A program made the position numbers and the translations under genes. From assembly GCF_002860205.1 (NCBI RefSeq), contig NZ_PGVB01000007.1, forward strand, positions 62,001 to 126,000: 64,000 nt of DNA, read 5' to 3'. Shown here piece by piece: positions 43,495 through 52,904 of the stretch. The stretch comes from Bacillus sp. T33-2 (GTDB lineage Bacteria > Bacillota > Bacilli > Bacillales > Cytobacillaceae). The notes beneath the pieces were generated by a model. That model made no database searches. It had not been told where the DNA came from and saw nothing but the letters and a program-made list of their open reading frames with translations. How positions within the stretch are numbered: position 1 is the first letter of the stretch; every line of letters begins with the position of its first letter.

Positions 43495-45024
43495 TCAGCC
43501 ATAGACCACTTCTTTTTCTCCTCGCTCAAGTGCCTGTTCTTTTGCTCTGCTTAATCCAAGCGTCTTTGCTGTTGAAGCATGAATATCATTGAAAAATTCA
43601 GGGTTGTCTACTAGTGACACGCCATAGGAAGGAAGCATTTCGATAATTTTTGGTTCCCACTCTTTCATATGCTGTGGGAAGCATTTTTCCAACAACTCAA
43701 GCATGACGTGAACGGCAGTGGAAGCACCAGGGGAAGCGCCGAGCAGCGCAGCTACCGATCCGTCAGCTGCACTTACAACTTCCGTCCCAAACTGAAGTGT
43801 TCCTTTGCCTGCCTCGGTGTCTTTGATCACTTGCACCCGTTGGCCCGCAACCACTATTTCCCAATCCTCGTTTTTGGCGTTTGGAATGAACTCGCGCAAT
43901 TCTTCCATGCGCTTTTCATTCGATAGCATAACCTGCTGGATCAGGTATTTGGTCAATGCCATCTCTTTTGCACCTGCCGCAAGCATCGTAATGAGGTTAT
44001 TCGGTTTTACTGAATTGATTAAATCCAAATTTGAACCAGTTTTTAAGAACTTTGGCGAGAACCCGGCAAATGGCCCGAACAGCAATGCTTTTTGGTTGTC
44101 GATATATCTAGTGTCCAGATGCGGAACAGACATTGGAGGAGCGCCAACTTTCGCTTTCCCGTACAGTTTGGCATGATGCTGCTCCACAACTTCCGGATTG
44201 TTGCATACCATAAACAGTCCGCTTACCGGGAATCCGCCAATATGTTTTGACTCAGGAATACCGGTTTTCTGCAGTAAAGGCAGACTTCCGCCACCGCCGC
44301 CGATAAAGACGAATTTTGCCGTATGGCGTTCGATGTTGCCGGTAGTCATGTTCCACACTTTTAATTCCCACAAGCCGTCACTCGTACGTTTGATATCTTC
44401 CACAGTATGCTTGTATTTGACCTCGACGTTTTGGCTCTCCAAGTGCTCAAACAGCATGCGTGTCAACGCACCAAAGTTGACATCGGTTCCAGAATCGATT
44501 TTCGTTGCCGCTATCGGTTCTTTCGATGTGCGGCCTTCCATGATAAGTGGAATCCATTCCTTCAGTTTTTCAGGGTCATCGGTAAATTCCATCCCTTGAA
44601 ACAGGGGATTGTTTAACAACGTTTCAAAACGTTTTTTCAAAAAGGTTACATTTTGTTCCCCTAGTACCAAACTCATATGCGGTATAGGCATGATAAAGTC
44701 CTGCGGATTGCGGATCAGATTGCTCTTTACAAGATAAGACCAAAACTGTCTTGAAAGCTGAAACTGCTCATTAATTTTTATCGCTTTGCTAATATCAATC
44801 GACCCGTCAGGTTTTTCGGTTGTATAGTTAAGCTCGCACAGGGCAGCATGGCCGGTCCCCGCATTATTCCATTCGTTAGAACTTTCTTCCGCTGCATTTT
44901 CAAGCTTTTCAAATACTTTGATGTCCCATTCAGGTGCTAGCGCTTTCAATAATGACCCCAAAGTCGCGCTCATGACCCCGGCGCCAATTAAGATTACGTC
45001 TGTATTGTTCTGCATGCTGTTCAT
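43495..45024 (-). CDS. mqo: Malate:quinone oxidoreductase
   Basis: A 509-residue peripheral membrane FAD enzyme that oxidises malate to oxaloacetate and reduces quinone. [19 protein letters not shown] is the FAD-binding site, [20 protein letters not shown] is the Mqo signature, and [20 protein letters not shown] and [20 protein letters not shown] follow. Full length. The ribosome binding site is weak (GGGGGGT about 14 nt upstream). No operon partner. Confidence 0.95.
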   Translation of the reverse strand: MNSMQNNTDVILIGAGVMSATLGSLLKALAPEWDIKVFEKLENAAEESSNEWNNAGTGHAALCELNYTTEKPDGSIDISKAIKINEQFQLSRQFWSYLVKSNLIRNPQDFIMPIPHMSLVLGEQNVTFLKKRFETLLNNPLFQGMEFTDDPEKLKEWIPLIMEGRTSKEPIAATKIDSGTDVNFGALTRMLFEHLESQNVEVKYKHTVEDIKRTSDGLWELKVWNMTTGNIERHTAKFVFIGGGGGSLPLLQKTGIPESKHIGGFPVSGLFMVCNNPEVVEQHHAKLYGKAKVGAPPMSVPHLDTRYIDNQKALLFGPFAGFSPKFLKTGSNLDLINSVKPNNLITMLAAGAKEMALTKYLIQQVMLSNEKRMEELREFIPNAKNEDWEIVVAGQRVQVIKDTEAGKGTLQFGTEVVSAADGSVAALLGASPGASTAVHVMLELLEKCFPQHMKEWEPKIIEMLPSYGVSLVDNPEFFNDIHASTAKTLGLSRAKEQALERGEKEVVYG

Positions 45025-45252
45025 GATAAACTAACGTACCCCCCATATTTTACAAAAGGATCAGACGTTCCTGCTCACAATCTCACAAACAATAAGATGC
45101 TACCCCGAACGTTCCTTTTTATGAATTAATTAAAAGTATATAATAATCTATTATAATTATTTTTATATTAAAATATCTACTATTTTGATAATTATAAACT
45201 ATTTAAAGTTGTTAAAAAAGGGAAAATTACGTTCATAAAGCCCCGGGAATAG

Positions 45253-45303
45253 AAAAAACCAAAGCCTCAACCCTGCTTCCAGCATGGTTAAAGCTTTGGT
45301 TTT
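45253..45303 (-). terminator. Terminator after the 48-residue ORF / DegV unit
   Basis: AAAACCAAAGC and GCTTTGGTTTT form an 11-bp stem; the minus strand ends in TTTTTTC. It also faces the mqo promoter region. Confidence 0.85.
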
Positions 45304-45318
45304 CTGTTACGAGTGAAT

Positions 45319-45465
45319 TTACCACATCAAATTTTTCATATGGTCACGGTAATGTTTTTTAGAATCTTGGAAGGTATCAAGCAGCGTTCTAAATGTGAAT
45401 TCTTCTTTAAAGTCAATTACTAACCTTTTTGATGATTTCTTCAACCGGTTTATCCTTTTTATCAT
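45319..45465 (-). CDS. 48-residue basic small protein
   Basis: The frame MIKRINRLKKSSKRLVIDFK continues with EEFTFRTLLDTFQDSKKHYR and ends DHMKNLMW. A basic N-terminus is followed by an amphipathic helix. AGGAAGATAA precedes the ATG and a terminator follows the stop. It lies 30 nt downstream of the DegV gene and may share its transcript. No family recognised. Confidence 0.45.
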   Translation of the reverse strand: MIKRINRLKKSSKRLVIDFKEEFTFRTLLDTFQDSKKHYRDHMKNLMW

Positions 45466-45495
45466 TTATCTTCCTAACATTTTCCAGAACCGTAC

Positions 45496-46347
45496 CTAAA
45501 TTTCTAATCCAGCAATCCCGAACCCCCCAGGTCCAGAGTGAGTAGAAATCATTGCACCAGCTTGAATCCACTTTACATTTTCAAAACCAGTTTCCTTTGC
45601 GATTTCATCCATCCGATGCATGATGCTTTCATCGAGTCCGATTGAATATAGAAAATAAAGTTGTTCTCTTTTTATATCGTAATCATTTAAATAATCTCGC
45701 ATGAGTTTTTCAGCAACTACGCTCATTTTCCCACGGTATTTTTTAGTAGAAACAAGTTTTCCTTCAATTAATTCAATGCATGGCTTTATTTTTAACAAAG
45801 CCCCTCCGAGATAAGCAATATTACTTACGCGTCCACCCGCTCTTAAAAATTCTAAGCTTCCGGGAATGAAAGCCAGTCTTGATTTCGGAACCATTGATTC
45901 TATTTTTTCTATTAAGCGTATCGGTTCAATCGTAGGTTCTTTCTCTAACAAGGTAACAGCATACATGACAATTGCAGTTAATCCACCAGTAACATTCAAA
46001 GCATCAATTAGAAAAAGATCTTCAAACTCTTCCGCTGCGATCATCGCATTTTGAAAGGAAGAAGATGCCTTAGACGTATAACCAATATGAATAATGATGC
46101 AATCAGGATCATTCACCCTTATTTTCTTAAAAAACTCATGATACTCATGGGTATTTGTAGCCGATGTGGAGGGTATTTTTTTTGTACGCTCATAATAGGC
46201 ATAAATATCCTTTACGGGTAGAGAACCATCTAAATAATCCTCTCTATCCATGATGACGTGCATTGGGACGACTTGAACATCATATTTACGAGCTAAATCT
46301 TCTGGTAAATCCGCTCCACTCTCTGTCGTTATAATAATCCTTCTCAT
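45496..46347 (-). CDS. DegV-family fatty-acid-binding protein
   Basis: A 283-residue protein of the DegV/FakB type, which in Firmicutes presents fatty acids to the FakA kinase. IIITTESGADLPEDLARKYD start, TKKIPSTSATNTHEYHEFFK, AGGRVSNIAYLGGALLKIKP and the C-terminal STHSGPGGFGIAGLEI. GAAAGGGGAACATTAA precedes ATG 46347. Its fatty-acid preference is unknown. Confidence 0.92.
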   Translation of the reverse strand: MRRIIITTESGADLPEDLARKYDVQVVPMHVIMDREDYLDGSLPVKDIYAYYERTKKIPSTSATNTHEYHEFFKKIRVNDPDCIIIHIGYTSKASSSFQNAMIAAEEFEDLFLIDALNVTGGLTAIVMYAVTLLEKEPTIEPIRLIEKIESMVPKSRLAFIPGSLEFLRAGGRVSNIAYLGGALLKIKPCIELIEGKLVSTKKYRGKMSVVAEKLMRDYLNDYDIKREQLYFLYSIGLDESIMHRMDEIAKETGFENVKWIQAGAMISTHSGPGGFGIAGLEI

Positions 46348-46531
46348 TTAATGTTCCCCTTTCGAATTACATGCATTACTGTTCGTCCTTCATTGTTATG
46401 ACCTACTCTAACTATACATTAAAAGAGCAGGGATAAACCCTGCATATTTGTCGAAATGATATTGAATTGAAATGAACTTAGTAAGAATATCAATCTATGA
46501 TTGTTGCAGCATGAAACCATGAAAATCGATA

Positions 46532-46774
46532 TTAGCTATGAGCCTTCTCTTTACCAATTTTTTCATTCTCGCGATCCCTTAAAACTACACGTCTGATTTT
46601 TCCGGAATCCGTTTTTGGCAAATGTTCTACGAACTCAATGATTCTAGGATATTTATAGGGTGCGGTTATTTGCTTTACAAAATTTTGAAGTTCTTTAATG
46701 AGTTCATCGGATTCTTCTACTCCCTTTTGTAAAACAATGAAAGCTTTCACGACATTGCCCCTAATTTCATCGGG
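46532..46774 (-). pseudogene. Orphan 3' fragment of the MbcS-like acyl-CoA synthetase gene
   Basis: Encodes only the last ~70 residues ([20 protein letters not shown] and [19 protein letters not shown]) of a protein whose intact gene is at 48807-50408. The 211-bp block 46564-46774 differs from 48839-49049 at four positions. After that block the two ends diverge. It has no start or 5' part. Confidence 0.92.
46564..46774 (-). repeat. Left copy of a 211-bp direct repeat
   Basis: 98 percent identical (4 mismatches of 211) to 48839-49049, same orientation. The two copies bracket yedE and the TGA-containing yedF. Confidence 0.95.
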
Positions 46775-47220
46775 TTTTCACTCCAAACCTTAGGCAACGA
46801 TAGAGGTAGCCATACTACTAGTTAACCATACGGAAGTCACAATAAATAGGAAAACTTTTTTGGGAATTTGACATATATATGACTTTTTATGTGACACTGC
46901 ATCATTAACAACAATTCCCTCCACATATTTCTAAATTACACACTTCAGGGGCCGCATTTAAATGAATACTTCTCCTCCTGCAACTATATATATTCCAGAC
47001 ATTAGCAGCCCCCTGGTATTCACTATTCCGATTCTTTTCAGTTGAACTTATTGATAAATTGAATTGCTATATAACCCTTTAACCCATATATTAGTGAATG
47101 ATTAAGCTTTTAGAATGACTGGAAATCCTGATCTATTTTTGTATTAATAAGCACATTTCATGGTGCCGGCAATAAGGGCCGTCTCCATGGTCTTTGCAAA
47201 CAAGGGGGAGTTAAGGTTTA

Positions 47221-48450
47221 ATGAATGCTTATCATAAAATCTTCAAAGATTATTGGAACCCTTACATAGCGATCAGTATTGCAGGTCTGGTCAGTGCATT
47301 GTACTTCGGGATCACAGGTGCGGTTTGGGCGGTAACGGGGGAATTCACCAGATTAGGTGGACATATCCTGCAATGGTTCGGGATTGATGTATCGCAATGG
47401 TCGTATTTTCAACTGGTCGGCCTTGAAGGCACTCCTGTCAGCCGGACTGATGGCTGGATTGTCATTGGCATGCTGGTTGGCGCACTGATTACGATCTTGT
47501 TGAGCAACAGTTTTAAAATCCGCGTCCCGAAACAAAAGCGGCGTTTAGTCCAGGGATTCATCGGTGGAATAATCGCAGGATTTGGCGCACGCCTTGCCCT
47601 GGGATGCAATTTAGCTGCCTTTTTTACGGGTGTGCCCCAGTTCTCGTTCCATTCCTGGATCTTTATGCTGACGACCGCGATCGGAACCTACTTTGGCGTG
47701 AAAGTTGTGAATACCAAATGGTGGAGGGGAAAACCGACCTTGATGAAAGGCTCGATGAACCCGGTTGTCACCCAGCATGTCCAAAAAAGGAATATTCAAC
47801 CGGTGCTAGGTATCATCTTTGCCTTTCTGTATCTCGCACTTGTTCTTTTCTTTTTCGCCTCAGGCAAACCACTCCTCGCGGTTGCCTGTATAGCTGGAGC
47901 GCTTTTTGGGATTCTTATTGAACGAGGACAAATTTGTTTCACTTCCGCTTTCCGTGATTTATGGATCAGCGGCCGTGCTGTGATGTCCAAAGCGATCGCT
48001 GTGGGGATGATGATCAGTGTTGCGGTCACATTTTTATATATTCAAAACGGCTCTGTCGCCCTTATCAAAATGGCCGCTCCCAGCACGGCTATCGGCGGAC
48101 TCCTTTTCGGTTTCGGCATTGTACTTGCCGGCGGCTGTGAAACTGGTATGATGTACCGGGCAATGGAAGGCCAATTATTATTCTGGGTGGTAGGCGCAGG
48201 CAATATCGTCGGGGCTACAGCTCTCGCCTATGGCTGGGACCATCTCGTCATCTACCATGCCCTTGCGGAAAATTGGCCAAAAGTGAATTTAATAGAACTA
48301 TGGGGTCCTATGGGAGCCCTGTTTGGAACGTTGGCCATGCTGGCAGCCTGGTTCCTGCTATCAAATTGGTGGGAAAAGCGGTTCCGTTACGGAACGGGAA
48401 TCAAAAATCAAAAAACGGAACGGATTTCTCACGTTACTAAGGAGGCTTAA
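47221..48450 (+). CDS. yedE: YedE/YeeE-family membrane protein linked to selenium metabolism
   Basis: A 409-residue membrane protein with many hydrophobic segments, closely following E. coli YedE: FGITGAVWAVTGEFTRLGGH, LVQGFIGGIIAGFGARLALG with the cysteine of CNLAAFFTGVPQFS, ERGQICFTSAFRDLWISGRA, and FGFGIVLAGGCETGMMYRAM. YeeE-type proteins import thiosulfate; the YedE/FdhT branch is a genomic marker of selenium use. GGGGGAG precedes the ATG. The yedF-like gene begins 3 nt after the stop. It lies on the plus strand while most neighbours are on the minus strand. Confidence 0.92.
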   Translation: MNAYHKIFKDYWNPYIAISIAGLVSALYFGITGAVWAVTGEFTRLGGHILQWFGIDVSQWSYFQLVGLEGTPVSRTDGWIVIGMLVGALITILLSNSFKIRVPKQKRRLVQGFIGGIIAGFGARLALGCNLAAFFTGVPQFSFHSWIFMLTTAIGTYFGVKVVNTKWWRGKPTLMKGSMNPVVTQHVQKRNIQPVLGIIFAFLYLALVLFFFASGKPLLAVACIAGALFGILIERGQICFTSAFRDLWISGRAVMSKAIAVGMMISVAVTFLYIQNGSVALIKMAAPSTAIGGLLFGFGIVLAGGCETGMMYRAMEGQLLFWVVGAGNIVGATALAYGWDHLVIYHALAENWPKVNLIELWGPMGALFGTLAMLAAWFLLSNWWEKRFRYGTGIKNQKTERISHVTKEA

Positions 48451-48453
48451 TCC

Positions 48454-48699
48454 ATGTCACAGGTGATGGACGTCAACTACACTTTAGATATTCGCGGTGA
48501 GCCATGACCATACCCTGTCATTTATGCGCTGGATGCGCTAAAAACCATGAAAATCGGGGAAGTCTTACAAGTTATCGCAGACTGTCCGCAATCGTTTCGA
48601 AGTGTCCCTGAAGAAGCCGTCAAACATGGCTATCAGCTCCTGACAGAGCCAAAAAAAGTCGGCCAGGATATCTATTTTTATATTAAAGTAGTTAATTAG
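48454..48699 (+). CDS. yedF: YedF/TusA-like selenoprotein candidate (in-frame TGA, residue 18)
   Basis: The 82-codon frame opens MSQVMDVNYTLDIRGEP, then TGA (48505-48507), then PYPVIYALDALKTMKIGEVL and a complete TusA/SirA-like fold to KKVGQDIYFYIKVVN. The TGA replaces the invariant cysteine of the C-P-x-P motif. AAGGAGG precedes ATG 48454, 3 nt after yedE. A stem-loop follows 22 nt after the TGA. A cysteine-dependent carrier with Sec in place of Cys fits selenium handling. Annotation programs would call a 17-residue peptide or nothing here. Confidence 0.87.
48526..48538 (+). promoter_or_regulatory. Candidate bacterial SECIS element in yedF
   Basis: GCGC-TGGAT-GCGC forms a four-pair upper stem and a five-nucleotide loop with G at its second position; outer UUU/AAA pairs extend it across a 2x2 internal loop. 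The stem starts 18 nt and the loop 22 nt after the TGA. Confidence 0.65.
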
Positions 48700-48715
48700 G
48701 CTTGATCTAAACACT

Positions 48716-48750
48716 AAAAAAGCAGAAACCCCAATTGGTTTCTGCTTCCT
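48716..48750. terminator. Terminator between yedF and the acyl-CoA synthetase gene
   Basis: AGCAGAAACC and GGTTTCTGCT form a 10-bp stem. An A run at the left gives a U tract for the minus strand; the plus strand has a weaker TTCCTCTTT. It probably serves both converging genes. Confidence 0.75.
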
Positions 48751-48806
48751 CTTTATTATTTTGAACGCGCACTGCCCCTAAAGACGGCAGGAACGTACGC
48801 TCGGCT

Positions 48807-50408
48807 TTAGATATTAGCCTTATCTTTAAGGCTTATTCCATTCTCGCGATCCCTTAAAACAACACGTCTGATTTTTCCGGAATCAGTTTTTGGCAAATGT
48901 TCTACGAACTCAATGATTCTAGGATATTTATAGGGTGCGGTTATTTGCTTTACAAAATTTTGAAGTTCTTTAATGAGTTCAGCGGATTCTTCTACTCCCT
49001 TTTGTAAAACAATGAAAGCTTTCACGACATTGCCCCTAATGTCATCGGGGCTTGCTACAGCAGCACATTCTAATACAGCCGGATGTTTCATTAAGGCATC
49101 CTCGATTTCAAATGGACCGATCGTATAACCGGAACTAATAATGACATCATCGCTTCTGCCATGGAACCAATAAAAGCCTTCTTCATCTTTCCTTGCACGA
49201 TCTCCGGTGATGAAATAATCGCCCCTATATGAACGATTCGTTTTATCGGGGTCTTTGTAATACATGTTAAAGAGAGCCGGCAATTCTTTATGGATCGCGA
49301 TATTCCCAATCTCACCTGCTCCAACCTGTACCCCGTCTTCATTCACAATCTCGACCGTTCCGGTTATGATCGGCTTACCCATTGAACCTGGCCGATGTTC
49401 ATCATTCAGAAGGGTTCCGATTAGAAGCGTACTTTCAGTTTGTCCATAGCCATTTCTTATTTGAATGTTGAATGTATTTTTAAAGACATCGATTACTTCC
49501 CTATTGAGTGCTTCCCCGGCAGAAACCGCACTTCGCAAACTCGAAAGCTCGTAAGTATTCAATCCTTCCATTTTCGCGATCATACGGTATTCTGTAGGCG
49601 TACAGCACAGCACATTTACTTTTTGCTCCTGCAGTAATTCCAAGTATTTTTCCGGAGAAAATCTACCTTGATAGCAAAATCCGGTTGCACCTGAACCCAA
49701 AACGGATAAAAACGGTGTCCATACCCATTTTTGCCAGCCCGGGGCAGCTGTTGCCCATACAATGTCCTCTTCCCTGATATTGAGCCATTCTTTAGCAGCA
49801 ATGCGGATATGGGCATAACCCCAACTATGAGTATGGGCTACACCTTTTGGATTCCCAGTTGTTCCAGAAGTATAAGCCAGAAAAGCAAGGTCATCACGTG
49901 TGGTTACATGACCGGTAAATTCTTCGGAAGCAGAATCCATTATTTCATTAAGGTCTCTCCACCCAGTGTGTACTCCTCCAAAGGCTATCTTATGGTCAAG
50001 ATGTGGGAGTTCTTCTTCAATTGCCTCAATCTCTTTTGTAAAATCAGTATAAGAAATAACCGCTTTGGCTTCAGAGTGGTTCAGTCGATAAGCGATGTCC
50101 TTTGCCCTGAGCAATTCAGACGAAGGAATGATCACCAATCCTGCTTTTAAACAGCCCAAATAGATGATATAAGTATCAATTAATCGCGGAGTTCCCACCA
50201 GTACGCGGTCTCCCTTTTGCAAACCTATATGATTTAAGCCATTCGCGAGCTTATTGGACCTTTGTATAAGCTGGTTATATGTAATCTTATCAGTTACTCC
50301 CAATTCATTTTGATAGATTAGAGCTAGTTTATCAGAGGCGTGCTTCTCAATTTCTTGAGTTATATTATAGTTTTCGGGTGCAGTATAGTTCTTTTTGTCA
50401 TGATACAT
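48807..50408 (-). CDS. Acyl-CoA synthetase, MbcS/acetyl-CoA-synthetase-like
   Basis: A 533-residue ANL enzyme resembling the medium/branched-chain acyl-CoA synthetase branch: AFLAYTSGTTGNPKGVAHTH, WATAAPGWQKWVWTPFLSVL, IRNGYGQTESTLLIG, GDYFITGDRARKDEEGFYWF and [19 protein letters not shown] with the catalytic lysine. GAGGTTATGTAAAA precedes ATG 50408. Upstream, TGGTACCA-like palindromes at about 50515 may bind a GntR-type regulator. The 3' end is duplicated at 46564-46774. Confidence 0.92.
   Translation of the reverse strand: MYHDKKNYTAPENYNITQEIEKHASDKLALIYQNELGVTDKITYNQLIQRSNKLANGLNHIGLQKGDRVLVGTPRLIDTYIIYLGCLKAGLVIIPSSELLRAKDIAYRLNHSEAKAVISYTDFTKEIEAIEEELPHLDHKIAFGGVHTGWRDLNEIMDSASEEFTGHVTTRDDLAFLAYTSGTTGNPKGVAHTHSWGYAHIRIAAKEWLNIREEDIVWATAAPGWQKWVWTPFLSVLGSGATGFCYQGRFSPEKYLELLQEQKVNVLCCTPTEYRMIAKMEGLNTYELSSLRSAVSAGEALNREVIDVFKNTFNIQIRNGYGQTESTLLIGTLLNDEHRPGSMGKPIITGTVEIVNEDGVQVGAGEIGNIAIHKELPALFNMYYKDPDKTNRSYRGDYFITGDRARKDEEGFYWFHGRSDDVIISSGYTIGPFEIEDALMKHPAVLECAAVASPDDIRGNVVKAFIVLQKGVEESAELIKELQNFVKQITAPYKYPRIIEFVEHLPKTDSGKIRRVVLRDRENGISLKDKANI
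48839..49049 (-). repeat. Right copy of the 211-bp direct repeat (inside the acyl-CoA synthetase gene)
   Basis: This copy is contiguous with the rest of the gene, so it is the one in the functional locus. See 46564-46774. Confidence 0.95.
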
Positions 50409-50802
50409 TTTTACATAACCTCACTTCATCAAGTTGTCTAAAGCATTTAATATAATATCCTAATTCTAATACCTGGTACTAATCAATTATATTATAACAA
50501 CTTATTGATCTTATGTGGTACCAGAAATGAATAAATCTGTGTAAAGCACCTTAAAGCTGTTAAAAAGGGAGAAAAGCTCCAAATGGTTTTCGGCAATCCT
50601 CCATTTCGGAACTTTGCCACCGATAAATATTTTCCATCCCCACACATACAAATTCTTACAAACTTCACAACACACTATCTTGTAGAATAGGAAAAGAGAA
50701 AAATGAACAGCTCTTTAATGCAACCCAGGACTAACCTCAAAGGACATCCAGAGCTGGTTTTAAAGTATGGGGGGATATTTGTGGCAAATGCATTTAAATT
50801 AA

Positions 50803-51153
50803 ATGGGGAAATTGACAAACCATCCAAAATGGTTTACAAAGTGGAGGCTGATAACAACAATTGTCGTCATGGTTATGATCCTCCTGCATGCGGGGATCAG
50901 CTATTACCAGGCAAACTATTGTAATGCAAATATCACAATTAATGGCATAAAAGTTGGGGGACTCACGGCTGTTCAAGCACTTCAAAAATTAGAAACAACG
51001 GTTTTAAAAAACGAAGTCTATGGCGGAGAACAGCAATTCCTGGATGGAGAAGATACAAAAATGGCATTCCTGGACAATGACCTGCCGGCGGTCAAAAAAT
51101 TATTAAGCAGACAAAAGAAACCCTTCCTGACGTTGGAAGGGTCTCTGACCTGA
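50803..51153 (+). pseudogene. 5' fragment of an L,D-transpeptidase/peptidoglycan-binding protein gene
   Basis: The frame gives WRLITTIVVMVMILLHAGIS (a membrane anchor), then ANITINGIKVGGLTAVQALQ and LKNEVYGGEQQFLDGEDTKM, which fit the start of YkuD-type L,D-transpeptidases with a peptidoglycan-binding module. It stops after 116 residues, before any catalytic domain, in a hairpin (CCTTCC-N-GGAAGG). No good ribosome binding site. It is a truncated remnant. Confidence 0.65.
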
Positions 51154-51285
51154 AATAGACTTATATTTTGTCCCGTTCGTAAATTACACTAGGTAAATGT
51201 GTCTTCCGTGAACTAGGCGTGAACAGATTACAGCAGATGCTTCTGTTCTTTCCTCAATGCGTCCGCGGCCCTCACATAATTCCAA

Positions 51286-51651
51286 CTACGATATAACTTT
51301 CTTATCATCAGTATTGAATACTTCTTCTGCAGCCTCTTCTTTCAGGTCAGCATTATCCATAAGCTTCACAAACGGATAGTAAATGACGACCGTTAATACA
51401 AGCGTGATCGCCTGGATTACTGCCCCGCTAATTTTACCTCCAGTTGCGAGATAACCACTGATGATCGGAGGCATTGTCCACGGTACAATGATTCCAGCGG
51501 GTTTAGCGACTAATCCCATAGCCATACCAGCGTAAGTAACAACTGCAGCAACTATTGGAGCAAGAATGAATGGGATCAGGATTTTAAAATTCAAAACTAC
51601 TGGCAGCCCAAACAAAACCGGCTCATTGATAATGAAAACAGCAAAGACATG
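51286..51651 (-). pseudogene. 3' fragment of a cellobiose-type PTS EIIC gene
   Basis: The readable piece begins HVFAVFIINEPVLFGLPVVL and continues KILIPFILAPIVAAVVTYAG and VPWTMPPIISGYLATGGKIS, the C-terminal half of a lactose/cellobiose PTS membrane subunit. A TAA stands immediately before it, and the N-terminal transport domain is missing. It is about 120 residues where roughly 440 are expected. Confidence 0.88.
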
Positions 51652-51728
51652 TTAGAGATGTTTTGATAAAGAAGTTGACCGTCGTTGGAATATGTTAAAA
51701 GCCAAGCATGAAAGTCCGTATCTATAAA

Positions 51729-51770
51729 ATAAAATCCCAGGTGATGCACACAAATCACTTGGGATTTTTA
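51729..51770. terminator. Terminator-like hairpin
   Basis: AAAATCCCAGGTGAT and ATCACTTGGGATTTT make a 15-pair stem (one G-U), ending in T runs on both strands. Confidence 0.85.
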
Positions 51771-51814
51771 TTTATATGATTTTCATTACCCTTTATGGAT
51801 TATAGCAAGCCTCT

Positions 51815-51912
51815 GATTCCCGTTGTACTAGGTTTTTATCCTGTATGGGAAACAGACGCCCTCTCTAGTTCCCGGTGCTCGAGTTTTCCACCCCTGTACG
51901 GGAATCAGACTT
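51815..51912. repeat. Third 52-bp repeat pair
   Basis: TTCCCGTTGTAC (from 51817) and TTCCCGGTGCTCGAG (from 51869) start two units 52 bp apart. Each contains an inverted TTCCCG/CGGGAA-like pair and ends with GGGAA(A/T)CAGAC. The second unit contains CTCGAGTTTTCC, i.e. GGAAAACTCGAG on the other strand. Confidence 0.8.
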
Positions 51913-51931
51913 CACTCTATTCACCTAATAA

Positions 51932-51964
51932 TGAAAAAAGCACAATCCTTCACAGGATGGTGCT
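51932..51964 (-). terminator. Terminator of the GntR gene
   Basis: AGCACAATCC and GGATGGTGCT pair with one mismatch, followed on the minus strand by TTTTTTC. Confidence 0.82.
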
Positions 51965-51990
51965 CGTTAAGTAAAGAGTGTAGATGCTCT

Positions 51991-52704
51991 TTACGCTTTT
52001 TCGTATTCATCAACCATATTATTGGTCATCGAACGTTGGACGCTTTCTAAATGTTCACTCATACACTTCTTAGCCAGGATGGTGTCTTTCTTTTTAATCG
52101 CATTTAAGATATTGGAGTGTTCTTCTACTGATTTAATGGCTCTTCCGGGAATCTGTATAGACCGGATCCGAGACTCCGACAGTAAATCAATTAAATTGTG
52201 CATAATACGTATTAGGACCACATTTTGTGTACTATTGGCAAGCGCCAGATGAAACTTATGATCAAGCTCTGATAGTCTTTGGTAGTCTACTTCCCGGCTG
52301 ATAACATCCTCTGCTTTTTTAACAATCTCCTCTAGTTCATCAAGCTGTTCAGGAGTAGAGTTTTCGATAGCCCATTGCACGGTGTTTTCCTCTAATATTT
52401 TTCGAACAGCGAAAAAGTCTTTTACTTGATCGGTTGAGATAAAAAATGATTCCGTCATTTTTAGGATTTGTTGTTCTGGTGAAGCAACAAATACTCCCGT
52501 TCCATGCTTAGTGGTAATATACCCATAGGCTTCAAGAATTTTGTACGCCTCTCTGACCGTGTTACGGCTAACTTCGAGCTCTGCCGCAAATTCTCTTTCC
52601 CCTGGAATCTTTTCCCCTACTTTATATTTACCTTCATGAATCATTTTTTTAATCGTGTCCGCAACTTGTTCCGAAATACCTTTTCGGTTAATTGAATTCT
52701 TCAC
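51991..52704 (-). CDS. FadR-type GntR transcriptional regulator
   Basis: A 237-residue regulator with the GntR winged helix (GEREFAAELEVSRNTVREAY and ILEAYGYITTKHGTGVFV) and an FCD ligand domain (VRKILEENTVQWAIENS, LDHKFHLALANSTQNVV, and the metal-binding histidines in that domain). The start is GTG 52704 with GGAGAGAACTAT upstream. It is the first gene downstream of the ComC/SuyAB/Sdh region on the same strand. FCD-domain GntR proteins commonly sense C3-C6 carboxylates and bind TGGT-N-ACCA, as found at 55580 and 61011, so it is the likely regulator of that cluster. Confidence 0.92.
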   Translation of the reverse strand: MKNSINRKGISEQVADTIKKMIHEGKYKVGEKIPGEREFAAELEVSRNTVREAYKILEAYGYITTKHGTGVFVASPEQQILKMTESFFISTDQVKDFFAVRKILEENTVQWAIENSTPEQLDELEEIVKKAEDVISREVDYQRLSELDHKFHLALANSTQNVVLIRIMHNLIDLLSESRIRSIQIPGRAIKSVEEHSNILNAIKKKDTILAKKCMSEHLESVQRSMTNNMVDEYEKA

Positions 52705-52904
52705 ATAGTTCTCTCCATTCGACTATATAGAAGACATTAGTTTTCTACTAGTGGGATATAAAAAATTCATCTTTCATTTGACCATTTTATAGGATGAGGC
52801 TTACCGTTGGGGTAAGTGTATGCGGGAGGCTACAATAATTAATCCCAAATAATAAAGTAAACAAAGATTTTAGTACTATATTACCACATATAATAACATT
52901 TTCA

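Noticed and set aside
52800-52818. CTTACC-GTTGG-GGTAAG hairpin as a terminator
   Set aside because: No T tract follows on either strand; it might be an operator but nothing supports that.
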